Part shown: positions 24,879 through 32,871 of the stretch, piece by piece | How positions within the stretch are numbered: position 1 is the first letter of the stretch | Layout of the letters: every line of letters starts with the position of its first letter | NCBI GenBank assembly: GCA_021847325.1 | Contig: JAJZTY010000006.1 | Coordinates: 1-33,709, forward strand | DNA length: 33,709 nt | Source of the DNA: Bacillota bacterium | GTDB taxonomy: Bacteria; Bacillota_I; Bacilli_A; Erysipelotrichales; Erysipelotrichaceae | Direction: 5' to 3' | The notes under the pieces: model-generated | Told to the model about the DNA's origin: nothing | Database searches by the model: none | What the model saw: only the letters and a program-made list of their open reading frames with translations | Program-made: the position numbers and the translations under genes

Positions 24879-25454
24879 TTAATTGCCCCCCTTTAATAAA
24901 CAGACAATTGTTCCTGTATACAATTTAAGTTCGTCATCATAGATATAGCCATTATATGAAACATCTGCAAAACTATAGGTGCGTTGAAGTTTAAGAACGT
25001 AGTTAGACACATCTGAAACATTCTTTGCTGTATACTCAAGGCTTACTTGATTTGCTTTATAATCAATGTCAGTAAATTTAATAGTATTGGGGCGTTCGTA
25101 ATAAATTACATCTAAAACTTTAGAATCAAAATGTGGTTTATAATCAATAACATCTTTTAATGTTAAGGCTTCTTTTTCAATATCATCTAGTAATTTTATA
25201 TTTTCATTAATCTTAGACAGTTCAGCCATCTTATTAACAACATTAGGGCTGTTTATGTAATCTTCTACACTCTTAATCTCATCTTTTATTGACATGTTAT
25301 CAAGTGCAAGTTTTACTGCGAATGCACCAACAATTAAGGCAGATGCAATGATAATAACAACATACATTCTAATTGGACTAATTTTATTGGCTTTTCTTTG
25401 TTGCTCAGCTTTATAAGTGAGCAATAAGTTCATATCTTGTTTTTTCATTTCCAT
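24879..25454 (-). CDS. pilN: PilN-like pilus assembly protein
   Basis: A 191-aa protein with a cytoplasmic N terminus containing MNLLLTYK (compare the INLLP motif by which PilN binds PilM), one membrane helix (about 30-50), a short coiled coil and an alpha/beta extracellular domain. The start ATG shares its A with the pilM stop (TGATG), so the genes are translationally coupled; the track's GTG is one codon earlier, and ATG at 25448 is also possible. Assigned mainly by location and layout. Confidence 0.8.
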   Translation of the reverse strand: MEMKKQDMNLLLTYKAEQQRKANKISPIRMYVVIIIASALIVGAFAVKLALDNMSIKDEIKSVEDYINSPNVVNKMAELSKINENIKLLDDIEKEALTLKDVIDYKPHFDSKVLDVIYYERPNTIKFTDIDYKANQVSLEYTAKNVSDVSNYVLKLQRTYSFADVSYNGYIYDDELKLYTGTIVCLLKGGN

Positions 25455-26350
25455 CACTTCCTTAATAATGTGCCGATGGCATTCACATAACGATTCTCAT
25501 ACTTCATTCCATTCACAAAATAAGGTTTTTTAAGTATCTCACACTCAATCAAGAGATTTTCACTGACTTGTTTTTGTAAATCTTCAAGTAATTCATCGAT
25601 ACCACATAAAACAACCCTTTTGGAATCAGTACCTAATTTACGAGTGTAAGAAAATTGGACCATTTTATTAATATTATCTACGATTGTGCTTATCATTTCT
25701 TCATTTGAATTATCTTTAAATGAAATTAGTTTATTATTTCTTGATAAAGCATACTGTCCATTTTCATATAAGTATAATTTTAAATGACCATTTCCAACAT
25801 CCGCAATTATTAGTTGATCAGATTCTTGTACTAATTTATTGTCCTGAACTAGCTTCAAGATTGAGTTAGTAGCCGAATCAATTACTTGTAATTGTAAATG
25901 ACAGCGTTTAGCGACTTCAAGAATACTCTCTATTGCAGACTTTAACATCGCGACTCCAAGTACACGATAATACATCGACCCATCGCTTTCAACTTCATTT
26001 AAATAAACATAATCCATAATATAGTCAGGTGTTAAATTTAGTGCACTCATCATTTCTGTGCGCACTAATAGAGGGATCTTTCGATCCTCTACACGAGGTA
26101 AATTTAATTCACGATAAATAACAGATCCATTATTAATACAAACAAAAGCTTTTTTATCGCGAATGTTTTGTTCTCTCATGTGTTGTAAAAGAAGAGATGA
26201 GAAACCTTCAGGATTATTTATACCTGTTTCTGTTACCCATTCTTCAGGAAAACTATAGTAATGAGTTTTTTGAATTGTAACACTTGTTTTGGTAGCTCGC
26301 GCTTCTACCAAATAAACAAAACCATTGCGAATTTCAATTGATAATGCCAT
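25454..26350 (-). CDS. pilM: PilM-like actin-fold pilus assembly protein
   Basis: A 298-aa cytoplasmic protein. Its beginning MALSIEIRNGFVYLVEAR corresponds to the phosphate-1 strand of the PilM/FtsA actin-like fold, and LIIADVGNGHLKLYLY and VVLCGIDELLEDL match the later nucleotide-binding strands. It normally forms a ring that links PilN to PilB/PilC. A G-rich AAGGGGG ribosome site precedes the ATG. It is 17 bp downstream of pilC and overlaps pilN by one base. Confidence 0.85.
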   Translation of the reverse strand: MALSIEIRNGFVYLVEARATKTSVTIQKTHYYSFPEEWVTETGINNPEGFSSLLLQHMREQNIRDKKAFVCINNGSVIYRELNLPRVEDRKIPLLVRTEMMSALNLTPDYIMDYVYLNEVESDGSMYYRVLGVAMLKSAIESILEVAKRCHLQLQVIDSATNSILKLVQDNKLVQESDQLIIADVGNGHLKLYLYENGQYALSRNNKLISFKDNSNEEMISTIVDNINKMVQFSYTRKLGTDSKRVVLCGIDELLEDLQKQVSENLLIECEILKKPYFVNGMKYENRYVNAIGTLLRK

Positions 26351-26367
26351 TTAAATTCCCCCTTCCA

Positions 26368-27558
26368 TTACTTACCAATGGACTCGTACATCGTAAATAT
26401 AGGCTGAATAATTGAGACAACGATAAAACCTATAATAATACCAAGAATAATTAACATGATTGGTTCAAACATAGCGATCATTCTTTGTAATGCTGCATCA
26501 GCTTCATCATCAAAGTAATCTGCAGTACTATTTAAAATATCTCCCAATGACCCTGACTCTTCACCGATATAAATCATGGATGATAACATTGGATCAAACG
26601 CACCTGTTGCAGAAATAGCTTTCGAAATAAACTCCCCTTTACTTACTTCTGTAATAACATCTATAAAAGCATCTTCTAAATAAGTATTATTTAATACTCT
26701 TGAAGTTGTTTCTAACATCTCAATCGTCTGAACACCACTTGCATAAAGTGAAGCTAATGCTCTTGCACATCTTGCTGAATATATTGTTTGATTAAGTTTA
26801 CCAAAAATAGGTAGAAGTAATTTAAGCTTGTCAAACTCAACTCTCACTGATCTTATGTTTAATAATAATCTTAATCCAACAATTGTAATTAGTATAACTC
26901 CAATGATTGTTAACCAATTTCCTGTTACAAAATTACTAAATCCAAGAATTATTTCAGTAGTCCATGGCAAATTTTCTGCAGGAAACATTCCAGTAATAGT
27001 TGGAAGTACAAAAGTAACTAGCATAAGGATTACAGCAACTGAAACAATACCTAATATTGCTGGATATATACTTGCAGATCGAACTTTATTGGTTAATTTT
27101 TGCTCTTTCTCATAATGCACAGACATCCTTCCTAAGCTTTTGTCTAAAGTCCCGCCAAGCTCACCAGCCATAACCATATTAGTTAATAGCTCTGGAAAAG
27201 CTCCTTTTTGAAGTTGCATAGCCTTTGATAACGAATTACCTTTTTGAACTTCTTCGTAAATATTTCTAAATATTTGTCGTGCTTTTCTATTAACTGCTCT
27301 AGACTGAAGCATATCTAAAGCTTGTACGATAGGAATACCTGAACCAACCATTGTACCTAATTGACGGCAGAAAACTACAATACTCTTAATATTCAGTTTA
27401 GAAATTGATTCTGAAGATGATATGCCTTCTTTAAATTCTAATAAATACAAAGATTTGCTTTTAATAATCTGTGCTAGTTCTTGTGCATCTTCAGCAGCAA
27501 TAATATCTTCAATTGTTTTCCCAGTATTATCTACCGCCGTTACATGATAACTCTTCAT
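26368..27558 (-). CDS. pilC: Pilus platform protein PilC (GspF family)
   Basis: A 396-aa integral membrane protein with the duplicated T2SSF domain: cytoplasmic helical domains around 55-165 and 260-365, each followed by membrane helices (about 168-190, 210-235 and 370-390). Family motifs include FCRQLGTMVGSGIPIVQALDML, FPELLTNMVMAGELGGTLD and SMIYIGEESGSLGDIL. It is the membrane base on which PilB and PilT act. AAGGGGG stands before the ATG. Confidence 0.95.
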   Translation of the reverse strand: MKSYHVTAVDNTGKTIEDIIAAEDAQELAQIIKSKSLYLLEFKEGISSSESISKLNIKSIVVFCRQLGTMVGSGIPIVQALDMLQSRAVNRKARQIFRNIYEEVQKGNSLSKAMQLQKGAFPELLTNMVMAGELGGTLDKSLGRMSVHYEKEQKLTNKVRSASIYPAILGIVSVAVILMLVTFVLPTITGMFPAENLPWTTEIILGFSNFVTGNWLTIIGVILITIVGLRLLLNIRSVRVEFDKLKLLLPIFGKLNQTIYSARCARALASLYASGVQTIEMLETTSRVLNNTYLEDAFIDVITEVSKGEFISKAISATGAFDPMLSSMIYIGEESGSLGDILNSTADYFDDEADAALQRMIAMFEPIMLIILGIIIGFIVVSIIQPIFTMYESIGK

Positions 27559-27567
27559 AATACCCCC

Positions 27568-29094
27568 TTAAACTTCTTTAAAGTTAGTGAATTTAAAAGT
27601 AATCCCTACAGGTACTGGTGCACCTCCAATAAATAATGGAAGTGTTAATTCTGGAGGTAAAGGCCCAAGATACTGCATATATTTTAATGTCGCCCCTGAA
27701 GCAAAATCTACTGAATTTGATATGATAGATCCATTGATAACACCATTAGAGGATAAGCTAACATTCGCATAAGGTGCATATACCCACATAGGCCCAGTAA
27801 TATTACTTGTCGATGTAATCGTAAAACTCTTTCCTAAAGAGGCTATAAATCCCTTAAAATCAAAATTCCCAAAAGACAAATTAACATAGTCCATCATTAA
27901 ACTACCTACAAATATATTTGAATTTCCTATAGAGAATGTTGGATACTCACTAGAAGTAAATCCTGTCCCTCTTTTAATTATCAATTGAAATTTAGAAATA
28001 TCTTCTGGATTTGTCGAAGTTAATAAACTTTGATTTATATTAGCATTCCATGTGAATTGATAAGAACTATTCGCATTAACATAATTAGTTTTATTTATAA
28101 TTATATGCATTTTTAGTTTTCCATTGCCAATTACATTTATTGCACCTACGCCAAGATTGGTATTACTTGCGACAGACACATTACTTACAAATAAGTTGTA
28201 AACAGTATTTGATGTACCTGAAGTACCTAAATCGAATGTCACACTTGAGTTTGGCAAATTATCAATGTAATAACCTTGCTGTCCTGAAGTTAAAGCTGGA
28301 AAAGTATATTTTGATGCCGTTGGTGTAATCTTCACTAACACATTTTTTGTAACTCCATCTACAACGACAGTATCTGTTGATTTATAAAAAGTTGGTAAAC
28401 TGAAATCATGAAAAATTATTGTTTCATCAGCATCATATACAGCTTTTGCTCCACCACAATTTCCACCAACACTTACTGTACTTCCAGATGGAAGAGGCAT
28501 AGGATAAAATATTTCACTTATATTTGTTGAACTACTACCATTACAAGTAATCGCAATATCACTTCCAGCGGGGCTAAGTAGACTTGCAATTGGGCCAACA
28601 ATTGTACCATTCTTTGAATCTATATTCCCTTTTGCGATAATAGCTTTAGCTTTATTTTCTAAAATTGGATCAAAACTAAAAGTACCTTCAAGCGTTCGTG
28701 TAATACCATTAACAGTTCCTGATGATCTTAAAATATATGTATTTGATGTTCCAACCGAAGCTTGAATCAAATACGATCCTTGAACTAATACTCCTGTATC
28801 TCCATTAAGATCATCTGTAATAAAGTCGTCTAATAATTCCATTTTTGTAGTATATTGACCCATAGGTATTGAGCTATATCCATTTGTAACAAGATAACTT
28901 CTCAATTTTTCAACTGACACATTCAATCCTGACTCCGCGACATAATAAGCTGATGTATGTTCTTTTGATACAACTGCATTTTTTTGGTTAGTAACAGACG
29001 CAAACATAACCCCTGCTAGTAAAATTACTAGGACAAGGAAAATTAAAACAACTGTTACTAATGCAACACCTTTATTATTTTTGAATGGTTTCAT
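27568..29094 (-). CDS. PilX-like minor pilin/surface protein
   Basis: A 508-aa protein from ATG 29094 (MKPFKNNKG), one base after the preceding prepilin stops; the track's extra 16 residues overlap that gene. The N terminus KGVALVTVVLIFLVLVILLAG, then SAYYVAESGLN is the PilX N-terminal signature, a pilin-like membrane helix without the usual FTLIE. The remaining 440 residues are rich in Ser, Thr, Asn and Gly with repeated beta-strand-sized segments (for example NSNIFVGSLMMDYVNLSFG), suggesting a beta-helix or beta-sandwich exposed on the cell surface. It is far larger than a normal pilin and is a candidate tip adhesin. Confidence 0.8.
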   Translation of the reverse strand: MKPFKNNKGVALVTVVLIFLVLVILLAGVMFASVTNQKNAVVSKEHTSAYYVAESGLNVSVEKLRSYLVTNGYSSIPMGQYTTKMELLDDFITDDLNGDTGVLVQGSYLIQASVGTSNTYILRSSGTVNGITRTLEGTFSFDPILENKAKAIIAKGNIDSKNGTIVGPIASLLSPAGSDIAITCNGSSSTNISEIFYPMPLPSGSTVSVGGNCGGAKAVYDADETIIFHDFSLPTFYKSTDTVVVDGVTKNVLVKITPTASKYTFPALTSGQQGYYIDNLPNSSVTFDLGTSGTSNTVYNLFVSNVSVASNTNLGVGAINVIGNGKLKMHIIINKTNYVNANSSYQFTWNANINQSLLTSTNPEDISKFQLIIKRGTGFTSSEYPTFSIGNSNIFVGSLMMDYVNLSFGNFDFKGFIASLGKSFTITSTSNITGPMWVYAPYANVSLSSNGVINGSIISNSVDFASGATLKYMQYLGPLPPELTLPLFIGGAPVPVGITFKFTNFKEV

Positions 29095-29095
29095 T

Positions 29096-29545
29096 CTATC
29101 CCGTCCTTTCAGTACGATAATATATATCCATCGTAAGATCATTTGACTGACCTCTTGTATCTTGAATCGTCACAATGTTAAATCGAATAAAAGAAGAATT
29201 AGACAAGTTTAATGAAAAACTTGAAATTCCAGTAGCAACAACAACACTATTTCTAGTAATCTCTTTGTTAGCACTAACATAACAATAAGTTACTGTCGAT
29301 CCTAATGTATAACAATCACCAGACTGTGATACTTTGGTAGAATCCAAAGCATATCTACGAACATCTTTTTCAAAGTTGACTGCTACGAGCCTCAGAGATT
29401 CTTGGGTCGCAACTTGAGTATTCTCATCTCTAAAAAATTCAGTTGAAAAACCTACTAAGTTAGCTAACACACCAAAAACAATTACCACAATCAAAAAAGT
29501 GATGACTAATTCTATTAGAGTGAACCCCTTTTTCCCCTTTAGCAT
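29096..29545 (-). CDS. Minor prepilin (PilW/GspJ-like)
   Basis: A 149-aa prepilin from ATG 29545 with leader MLKGKKG and class III cleavage before FTLIELVITFLIVVIVFG (Glu5 present). After the helix comes TQESLRLVAVNFEKDVRRYAL, which resembles PilW/GspJ minor pilins, then a beta-rich globular part with two cysteines (GDCYTLG, TYCYVS). It probably belongs to the tip-initiating minor pilin complex with the PilV-like and PilX-like proteins. It starts directly after the PilV-like gene. Confidence 0.85.
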   Translation of the reverse strand: MLKGKKGFTLIELVITFLIVVIVFGVLANLVGFSTEFFRDENTQVATQESLRLVAVNFEKDVRRYALDSTKVSQSGDCYTLGSTVTYCYVSANKEITRNSVVVATGISSFSLNLSNSSFIRFNIVTIQDTRGQSNDLTMDIYYRTERTG

Positions 29546-29546
29546 A

Positions 29547-29960
29547 TTAATTACCAAACCTTAAATAGAGCTGTAATTCTGCACGATCTTTACCATAATT
29601 TGGATTACCACTTTGATTCGATACCACAATCAAAAGATTCGTAATAGTTGCTACTTGAGCATTCGTACTATAAGTAGCAATATAATGATAATCACCCTCA
29701 TCTTTTGTACATGTAGTTGAAACACAAGTATATCCTAACGATGTTAAAACACTACTTGCAGTAGCACCTGTTGCTTTACTTGCATTATATATTTCTTCCA
29801 TTTCTGTCTGAACATGGAAGTTTGCATCTGTAAATTCTCTTGATGTTATATTCATTAAATTAGTGATAAGAAACGCAGGGAAAAGTGCAACCATGATAAT
29901 TCCAAATAGACCCATGGCAACAACTACTTCTACAAGAGTTAGTCCCTTCTTGTTTCTCAT
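29547..29960 (-). CDS. Minor prepilin (PilV/GspI-like)
   Basis: A 137-aa prepilin, first gene of the pilus operon. Leader MRNKKG is followed by LTLVEVVVAMGLFGIIMVALFP with Glu5, then a short globular part with two cysteines close together (YTCVSTTC). The LTLVEVV form and the helix with GLFGI are typical of PilV/GspI. The ribosome site is weak (GCGAG at long spacing), which fits low expression of a minor pilin. Confidence 0.85.
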   Translation of the reverse strand: MRNKKGLTLVEVVVAMGLFGIIMVALFPAFLITNLMNITSREFTDANFHVQTEMEEIYNASKATGATASSVLTSLGYTCVSTTCTKDEGDYHYIATYSTNAQVATITNLLIVVSNQSGNPNYGKDRAELQLYLRFGN

Positions 29961-30133
29961 ATATTAAAACTCGCTTTCGCTTTTAATAAGATCTTATCTA
30001 ACTTAATACTAATCCAAGTGTTATGTAATTACAACTTTTATCAATTCAAATAATTAAAAAATAATACATAGATATTGAAATTATGCACTGTTTTATTATT
30101 AAGTACTCTATGAGTGAAGTTTATTAATATTAA
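29961..30133. promoter_or_regulatory. Upstream region of the pilus operon
   Basis: A 173-bp AT-rich gap. A possible minus-strand promoter is TTGTAA (30034-30029) and TAGTAT (30011-30006), 17 bp apart, about 46 bp before the first pilin gene. A 12-bp palindrome ATAAGATCTTAT (29986-29997) lies in the leader. I found no c-di-GMP riboswitch here and no clear terminator for the antiporter gene. Confidence 0.4.
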
Positions 30134-31315
30134 TTAACGATCTTTAACTAAAAGTTTATTTGTAAGAACATCAATCCCAAATGCACCAAGAGGCGCTGTA
30201 ATAAGAATTGCAAGTACTGCCGCAGCTAAAATGATATTGCCTGAACTAAAACCTAAACTAAAAGGAATGGATCCAATAGCCGCTTGAACAGTTGCCTTTG
30301 GAATATATGCAACGCCTGTAAACAACCTTTCTTTAGGGGTTAAATTAGATTTGACCAAACACATTTGGACTCCAATAATACGAGAAATTAATCCTAAAAC
30401 TAAAACTAATGCGATTAACCATGCATACGATTGTAAACTTGATAAGTCGACCACTGCCCCAACCAAAATAAACAAGAAAACTTCAGATGCGACCCATATC
30501 TTTGAAAATTTAGATGTGATTCGATTAGCGAGTTTTGGATAGAAGTAAAGAATGCTTAATCCGATTGATATAACGCTTAATAAAGCGGAATATGGAAAAT
30601 AATTTGTTATTTGATGTTCAAGACCAAGTAATAGAAATGAAATACTTAATATGAGTAATACTTTAATTGTATCTCGCATGTGAATGCGTTTAAATACACT
30701 TACAAAGATCCAACCGATTAAGAAACCTAAACCAATTCCCGTTAAGATTGATATAGGAAGAGATAGAAATAAAGAAAAATCGATTGCTTGACCTTGTCTA
30801 AGTGATACAAAGGAAGTAAATAAAATAATTACGAAGATATCATCTAAACTTGCCCCAGCCATGATAATCTGAGGAATTCGATGTTTGTGACCATAGCCCT
30901 CTTGTATTAGATGGATCATTCTTGGAACGACAACTGCAGGTGAAACAGCTGCTAAGACTGCTCCTAAAATTGCCGCATCTAAGATAGAAATATTTAAAAT
31001 GATAGGCGCAATCAGGATAATCATTCCCATTTCGAATAAAGCAGGAAGAAAACTCATCAGTAAAGCCGGACGACCAATTTTGATTAAATCTTGAATATCT
31101 AAACTTAATCCAGCCCTTAATAATATTACGAGTAATGCGATTTGTCTGAGTTCAGACGCAATATTAAGTAAAGATGGACTAATCAGATTAAACATATGTG
31201 GTCCAAGTAGTATTCCTGCTAAAATCATCCCAATGAGACCAGGTAGTTTTATCAGCTTAAATAAACCACTTAATCCAAATCCAACTAACAACATAAGTGC
31301 TAAACTAACTAACAT
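30134..31315 (-). CDS. CPA-family cation:proton antiporter, probable fluoride-response exporter
   Basis: A 393-aa membrane protein with about 12 helices and the NhaP/NapA-like fold: GLIGMILAGILLGPH at the start, LLVILLRAGLSLD, SPAVVVPRMI, and ASLDDIFVII with the paired acidic residues D158-D159 that carry ions in CPA2 antiporters. AGGAGG stands just before the ATG. The leader resembles a fluoride riboswitch with an overlapping terminator (see those entries). CPA antiporters are among the genes known to follow fluoride riboswitches, so this protein may export fluoride or relieve fluoride/acid stress; Na+/H+ exchange remains possible. It reads in the same direction as trpP but has its own promoter. 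Confidence 0.9.
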   Translation of the reverse strand: MLVSLALMLLVGFGLSGLFKLIKLPGLIGMILAGILLGPHMFNLISPSLLNIASELRQIALLVILLRAGLSLDIQDLIKIGRPALLMSFLPALFEMGMIILIAPIILNISILDAAILGAVLAAVSPAVVVPRMIHLIQEGYGHKHRIPQIIMAGASLDDIFVIILFTSFVSLRQGQAIDFSLFLSLPISILTGIGLGFLIGWIFVSVFKRIHMRDTIKVLLILSISFLLLGLEHQITNYFPYSALLSVISIGLSILYFYPKLANRITSKFSKIWVASEVFLFILVGAVVDLSSLQSYAWLIALVLVLGLISRIIGVQMCLVKSNLTPKERLFTGVAYIPKATVQAAIGSIPFSLGFSSGNIILAAAVLAILITAPLGAFGIDVLTNKLLVKDR

Positions 31316-31325
31316 ATTTCCTCCT

Positions 31326-31372
31326 AAAAAAAGCTGATGATCTGTTAAAAAGAAACAGAAGTCATCAGCTTT
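31326..31372 (-). terminator. Regulatory terminator of the antiporter leader
   Basis: On the minus strand AAAGCTGATGA (31372-31362) and TCATCAGCTTT (31340-31330) form an 11-bp stem, extended by CTGTT/AACAG within the loop, followed by a run of seven T that abuts the AGGAGG ribosome site. The 5' arm contains the GCTGATGACTTCTG end of the aptamer, so the two folds exclude each other. Confidence 0.85.
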
Positions 31373-31410
31373 ACGCGGTTTTCTTTCGATGGGAGACGCT
31401 CATTCCCTAT
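31355..31410 (-). ncRNA. Fluoride riboswitch-like aptamer (crcB motif)
   Basis: The leader reads AUAGGGA, a 9-nt loop beginning AUG, UCCC, then AAACCGC and GCUGAUGAC. This order (GG..AUG loop..CC, AACCGC, GCUGAUGA) matches known fluoride aptamers, including the 4-bp stem with AUG at the loop start and UC at its end. The loop-to-3' pseudoknot is imperfect: GAG(C)GU can pair with ACUUC only with a bulged C, and the linker before AACCGC is longer than usual. Fluoride binding would favour antitermination and expression of the antiporter. Confidence 0.75.
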
Positions 31411-31413
31411 AAA

Positions 31414-31442
31414 ACATTATCGTATTTAATCAATTAAGTCAA
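31414..31442 (-). promoter_or_regulatory. Promoter of the antiporter leader
   Basis: Minus strand TTGACT (31442-31437) and TAATGT (31419-31414) with a 17-bp spacer; GATAAT one step upstream is an alternative. The -35 lies within the last codons of trpP. The start of transcription falls at the first base of the aptamer. Confidence 0.65.
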
Positions 31443-31955
31443 CGAGACTTTCTTCAATCGATCTTTCTTCATAATTAATTGAGCTGTTTGATATAGGATA
31501 ACCGTTAATCCAGTGTTTGCTAAAGCTGTTGGAACTACAATAAGAATAAAAAGACTCGAAAATGACACAGGTAGACCAACCATCAAACTTGCACTTCCAA
31601 GGAAAATAATTCCACTTAATATTGTTCCTACGAACCCTAGTAATGCGACCTTTATACTATTCATAGAAAATTTCATTCCTTTAGTATAGATTAATACAAA
31701 CAAAGCAGTGAATACTTTATCCAATATGGAGGGTATCTGTCCTCCTGGAAATCCAGTTGTTAGTGCTGCCATGATACCTGCCACAATACCTATGACAAGC
31801 ACATTGTTGAGTTTGGGTTGATAAAGAATCGCTATAAAAAGCGTTGCGAGTAAAAAATCTGGTTTTACTGATCCGAATAAACTTGGTGTCACAGTATGTA
31901 GAGTTAAGCCTAATGCGAGTAAAATTCCCGCTAATACAAGTTCTCTTGTTTTCAT
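31434..31955 (-). CDS. trpP: Tryptophan transporter TrpP
   Basis: A 173-aa membrane protein with five to six helices. MKTRELVLAGILLALGLTLHT and KPDFLLATLFIAIL are the hallmark stretches of the TrpP (YhaG) family of tryptophan uptake proteins; TGFPGGQIPSILDK is also conserved. Control by a T-box with a UGG specifier directly upstream confirms tryptophan as the substrate. The start has AAGGA 9 nt upstream. A second, better ribosome site 60 nt further up serves only a tiny reading frame. Confidence 0.93.
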   Translation of the reverse strand: MKTRELVLAGILLALGLTLHTVTPSLFGSVKPDFLLATLFIAILYQPKLNNVLVIGIVAGIMAALTTGFPGGQIPSILDKVFTALFVLIYTKGMKFSMNSIKVALLGFVGTILSGIIFLGSASLMVGLPVSFSSLFILIVVPTALANTGLTVILYQTAQLIMKKDRLKKVSLT

Positions 31956-31987
31956 TTAAATTTTCCTTTTCAATTTTTATCAATAAT

Positions 31988-32024
31988 TCAAACAAGTTTG
32001 TTCATGTCATTTGTGCTCACCTCC
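31988..32024 (-). other. Orphan ribosome site with tiny ORFs in the trpP leader
   Basis: Just after the T-box terminator the minus strand has GGAGGTG (32024-32018), better than trpP's own site. It is followed by ATG ACA TGA (32010-32002, Met-Thr-stop) and an overlapping MNKLV-stop frame (32005-31988). Neither leads into trpP. It could be an upstream ORF or a relic. Confidence 0.35.
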
Positions 32025-32027
32025 AAT

Positions 32028-32279
32028 AAAAAAACACCCTTGCCCAATATAGGCGCAAGTGGTGTTCGCGGTGCCATCCTAATTATCACAAAAATGTGAC
32101 ATCTTTCTTCAGATACTAACATATCCTAGCTTCTATAACGGTAAGCATCCGTCTTGGTTACTGTAATTCACCTTGCTCTTATGGACCCATTCAACTTTTT
32201 ACAAGGTTCAGTTCGCACCATCCACTGACTCTCTATACCTTGAATATAAAAGCTTACTACTTTCCAATCATCGATTTAT
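32028..32279 (-). ncRNA. Tryptophan T-box riboswitch
   Basis: The leader holds the T-box sequence AGGATGGCACCGCG (32080-32067), a stem I with distal loop GGATGGTGCGA, a loop-E-type AAGTAGTA side and an opposite GAATGGG side. The stem pairs TGGA/TCCA, AGCTTTT/AAAAGTT and CAAGG/CCTTG frame the specifier loop, whose codon is UGG (32189-32187) for Trp. The downstream terminator is AACACC-A-CTTGC paired with GCAAGGGTGTT, then seven T (32066-32028). Uncharged tRNA-Trp should stabilise the antiterminator and switch on trpP. Confidence 0.97.
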
Positions 32280-32285
32280 GTTTCA

Positions 32286-32314
32286 AGTTTAACATTTAAG
32301 CATGACTAAATCAA
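32286..32314 (-). promoter_or_regulatory. Promoter of the trpP T-box leader
   Basis: Minus strand TTGATT (32314-32309) and TAAACT (32291-32286), 17 bp apart; transcription would start near 32279. Confidence 0.55.
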
Positions 32315-32361
32315 GAATAAGTTTTATATGTTAAAATAATGACATTAAAGTGAGGAATTGT

Positions 32362-32871
32362 ATGATACTTTCATTTAGAAACAAAAGTCCAAAATTAGGA
32401 AAAAATGTGTATATTGCGGAAACCGCAACTATTATAGGAGATGTAACATTAGGAGATGATGTGTCCATATGGCCTTCTGCAGTCTTAAGAGGTGATGTTA
32501 ATCCTATCGTGATTGGTAAAGGTACAAATGTACAAGATGGCGCAGTTATTCATGTAGATCCAGATACTAAAGTATTTATAGGTGAGAATGTCACTATAGG
32601 TCATTTAGCTCATGTTCATGGGGCTACCATTCATGATAATGTACTTATAGGTAGTACTTCTACCGTACTGGATAATGCGGTTATTCATTCGAACAACTTG
32701 ATTGCGGCTGGCGCAACCGTATCACCAAGAACGGTAATTGAATCTGGACATTTAGTAGTAGGATTACCAGCAAGTATAAAAAGACCTCTTAAACAATCTG
32801 AAATTGATCATATCGTTTGGAATGCGGAAGAATACGTTAAATTGAAAGATGAGTATCTAAATCAAAAATGA
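32362..32871 (+). CDS. Gamma-carbonic-anhydrase-like hexapeptide-repeat protein
   Basis: A 169-aa left-handed beta-helix protein with hexapeptide repeats (for example IGDVTLGDDVSIWPSAVLRGDV) and a C-terminal helix. The His residues of the gamma-CA metal site appear as VIHVD and GHLAHVHG, so zinc or iron binding between trimer subunits is likely. Homologues are annotated YrdA/PaaY/CaiE-like; true carbonic anhydrase activity is not assured. Start ATG 32362 follows GAGG with 5 nt; the track's GTG start (MRNC) would cover that ribosome site. It is divergent from the T-box leader. Confidence 0.9.
   Translation: MILSFRNKSPKLGKNVYIAETATIIGDVTLGDDVSIWPSAVLRGDVNPIVIGKGTNVQDGAVIHVDPDTKVFIGENVTIGHLAHVHGATIHDNVLIGSTSTVLDNAVIHSNNLIAAGATVSPRTVIESGHLVVGLPASIKRPLKQSEIDHIVWNAEEYVKLKDEYLNQK

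Noticed and set aside
26828-27115. 95-aa plus-strand ORF opposite pilC
   Set aside because: Antisense shadow of membrane-helix codons; no start signal.
29961-30133. Possible c-di-GMP riboswitch before the pilus operon
   Set aside because: I looked for the GEMM-I/II hallmarks (GCAAA..CC type segments and GNRA tetraloop receptor) and found none.
31717-31995. 92-aa ORF on the minus strand
   Set aside because: TTG-started shadow of trpP in another frame; composition is not protein-like.
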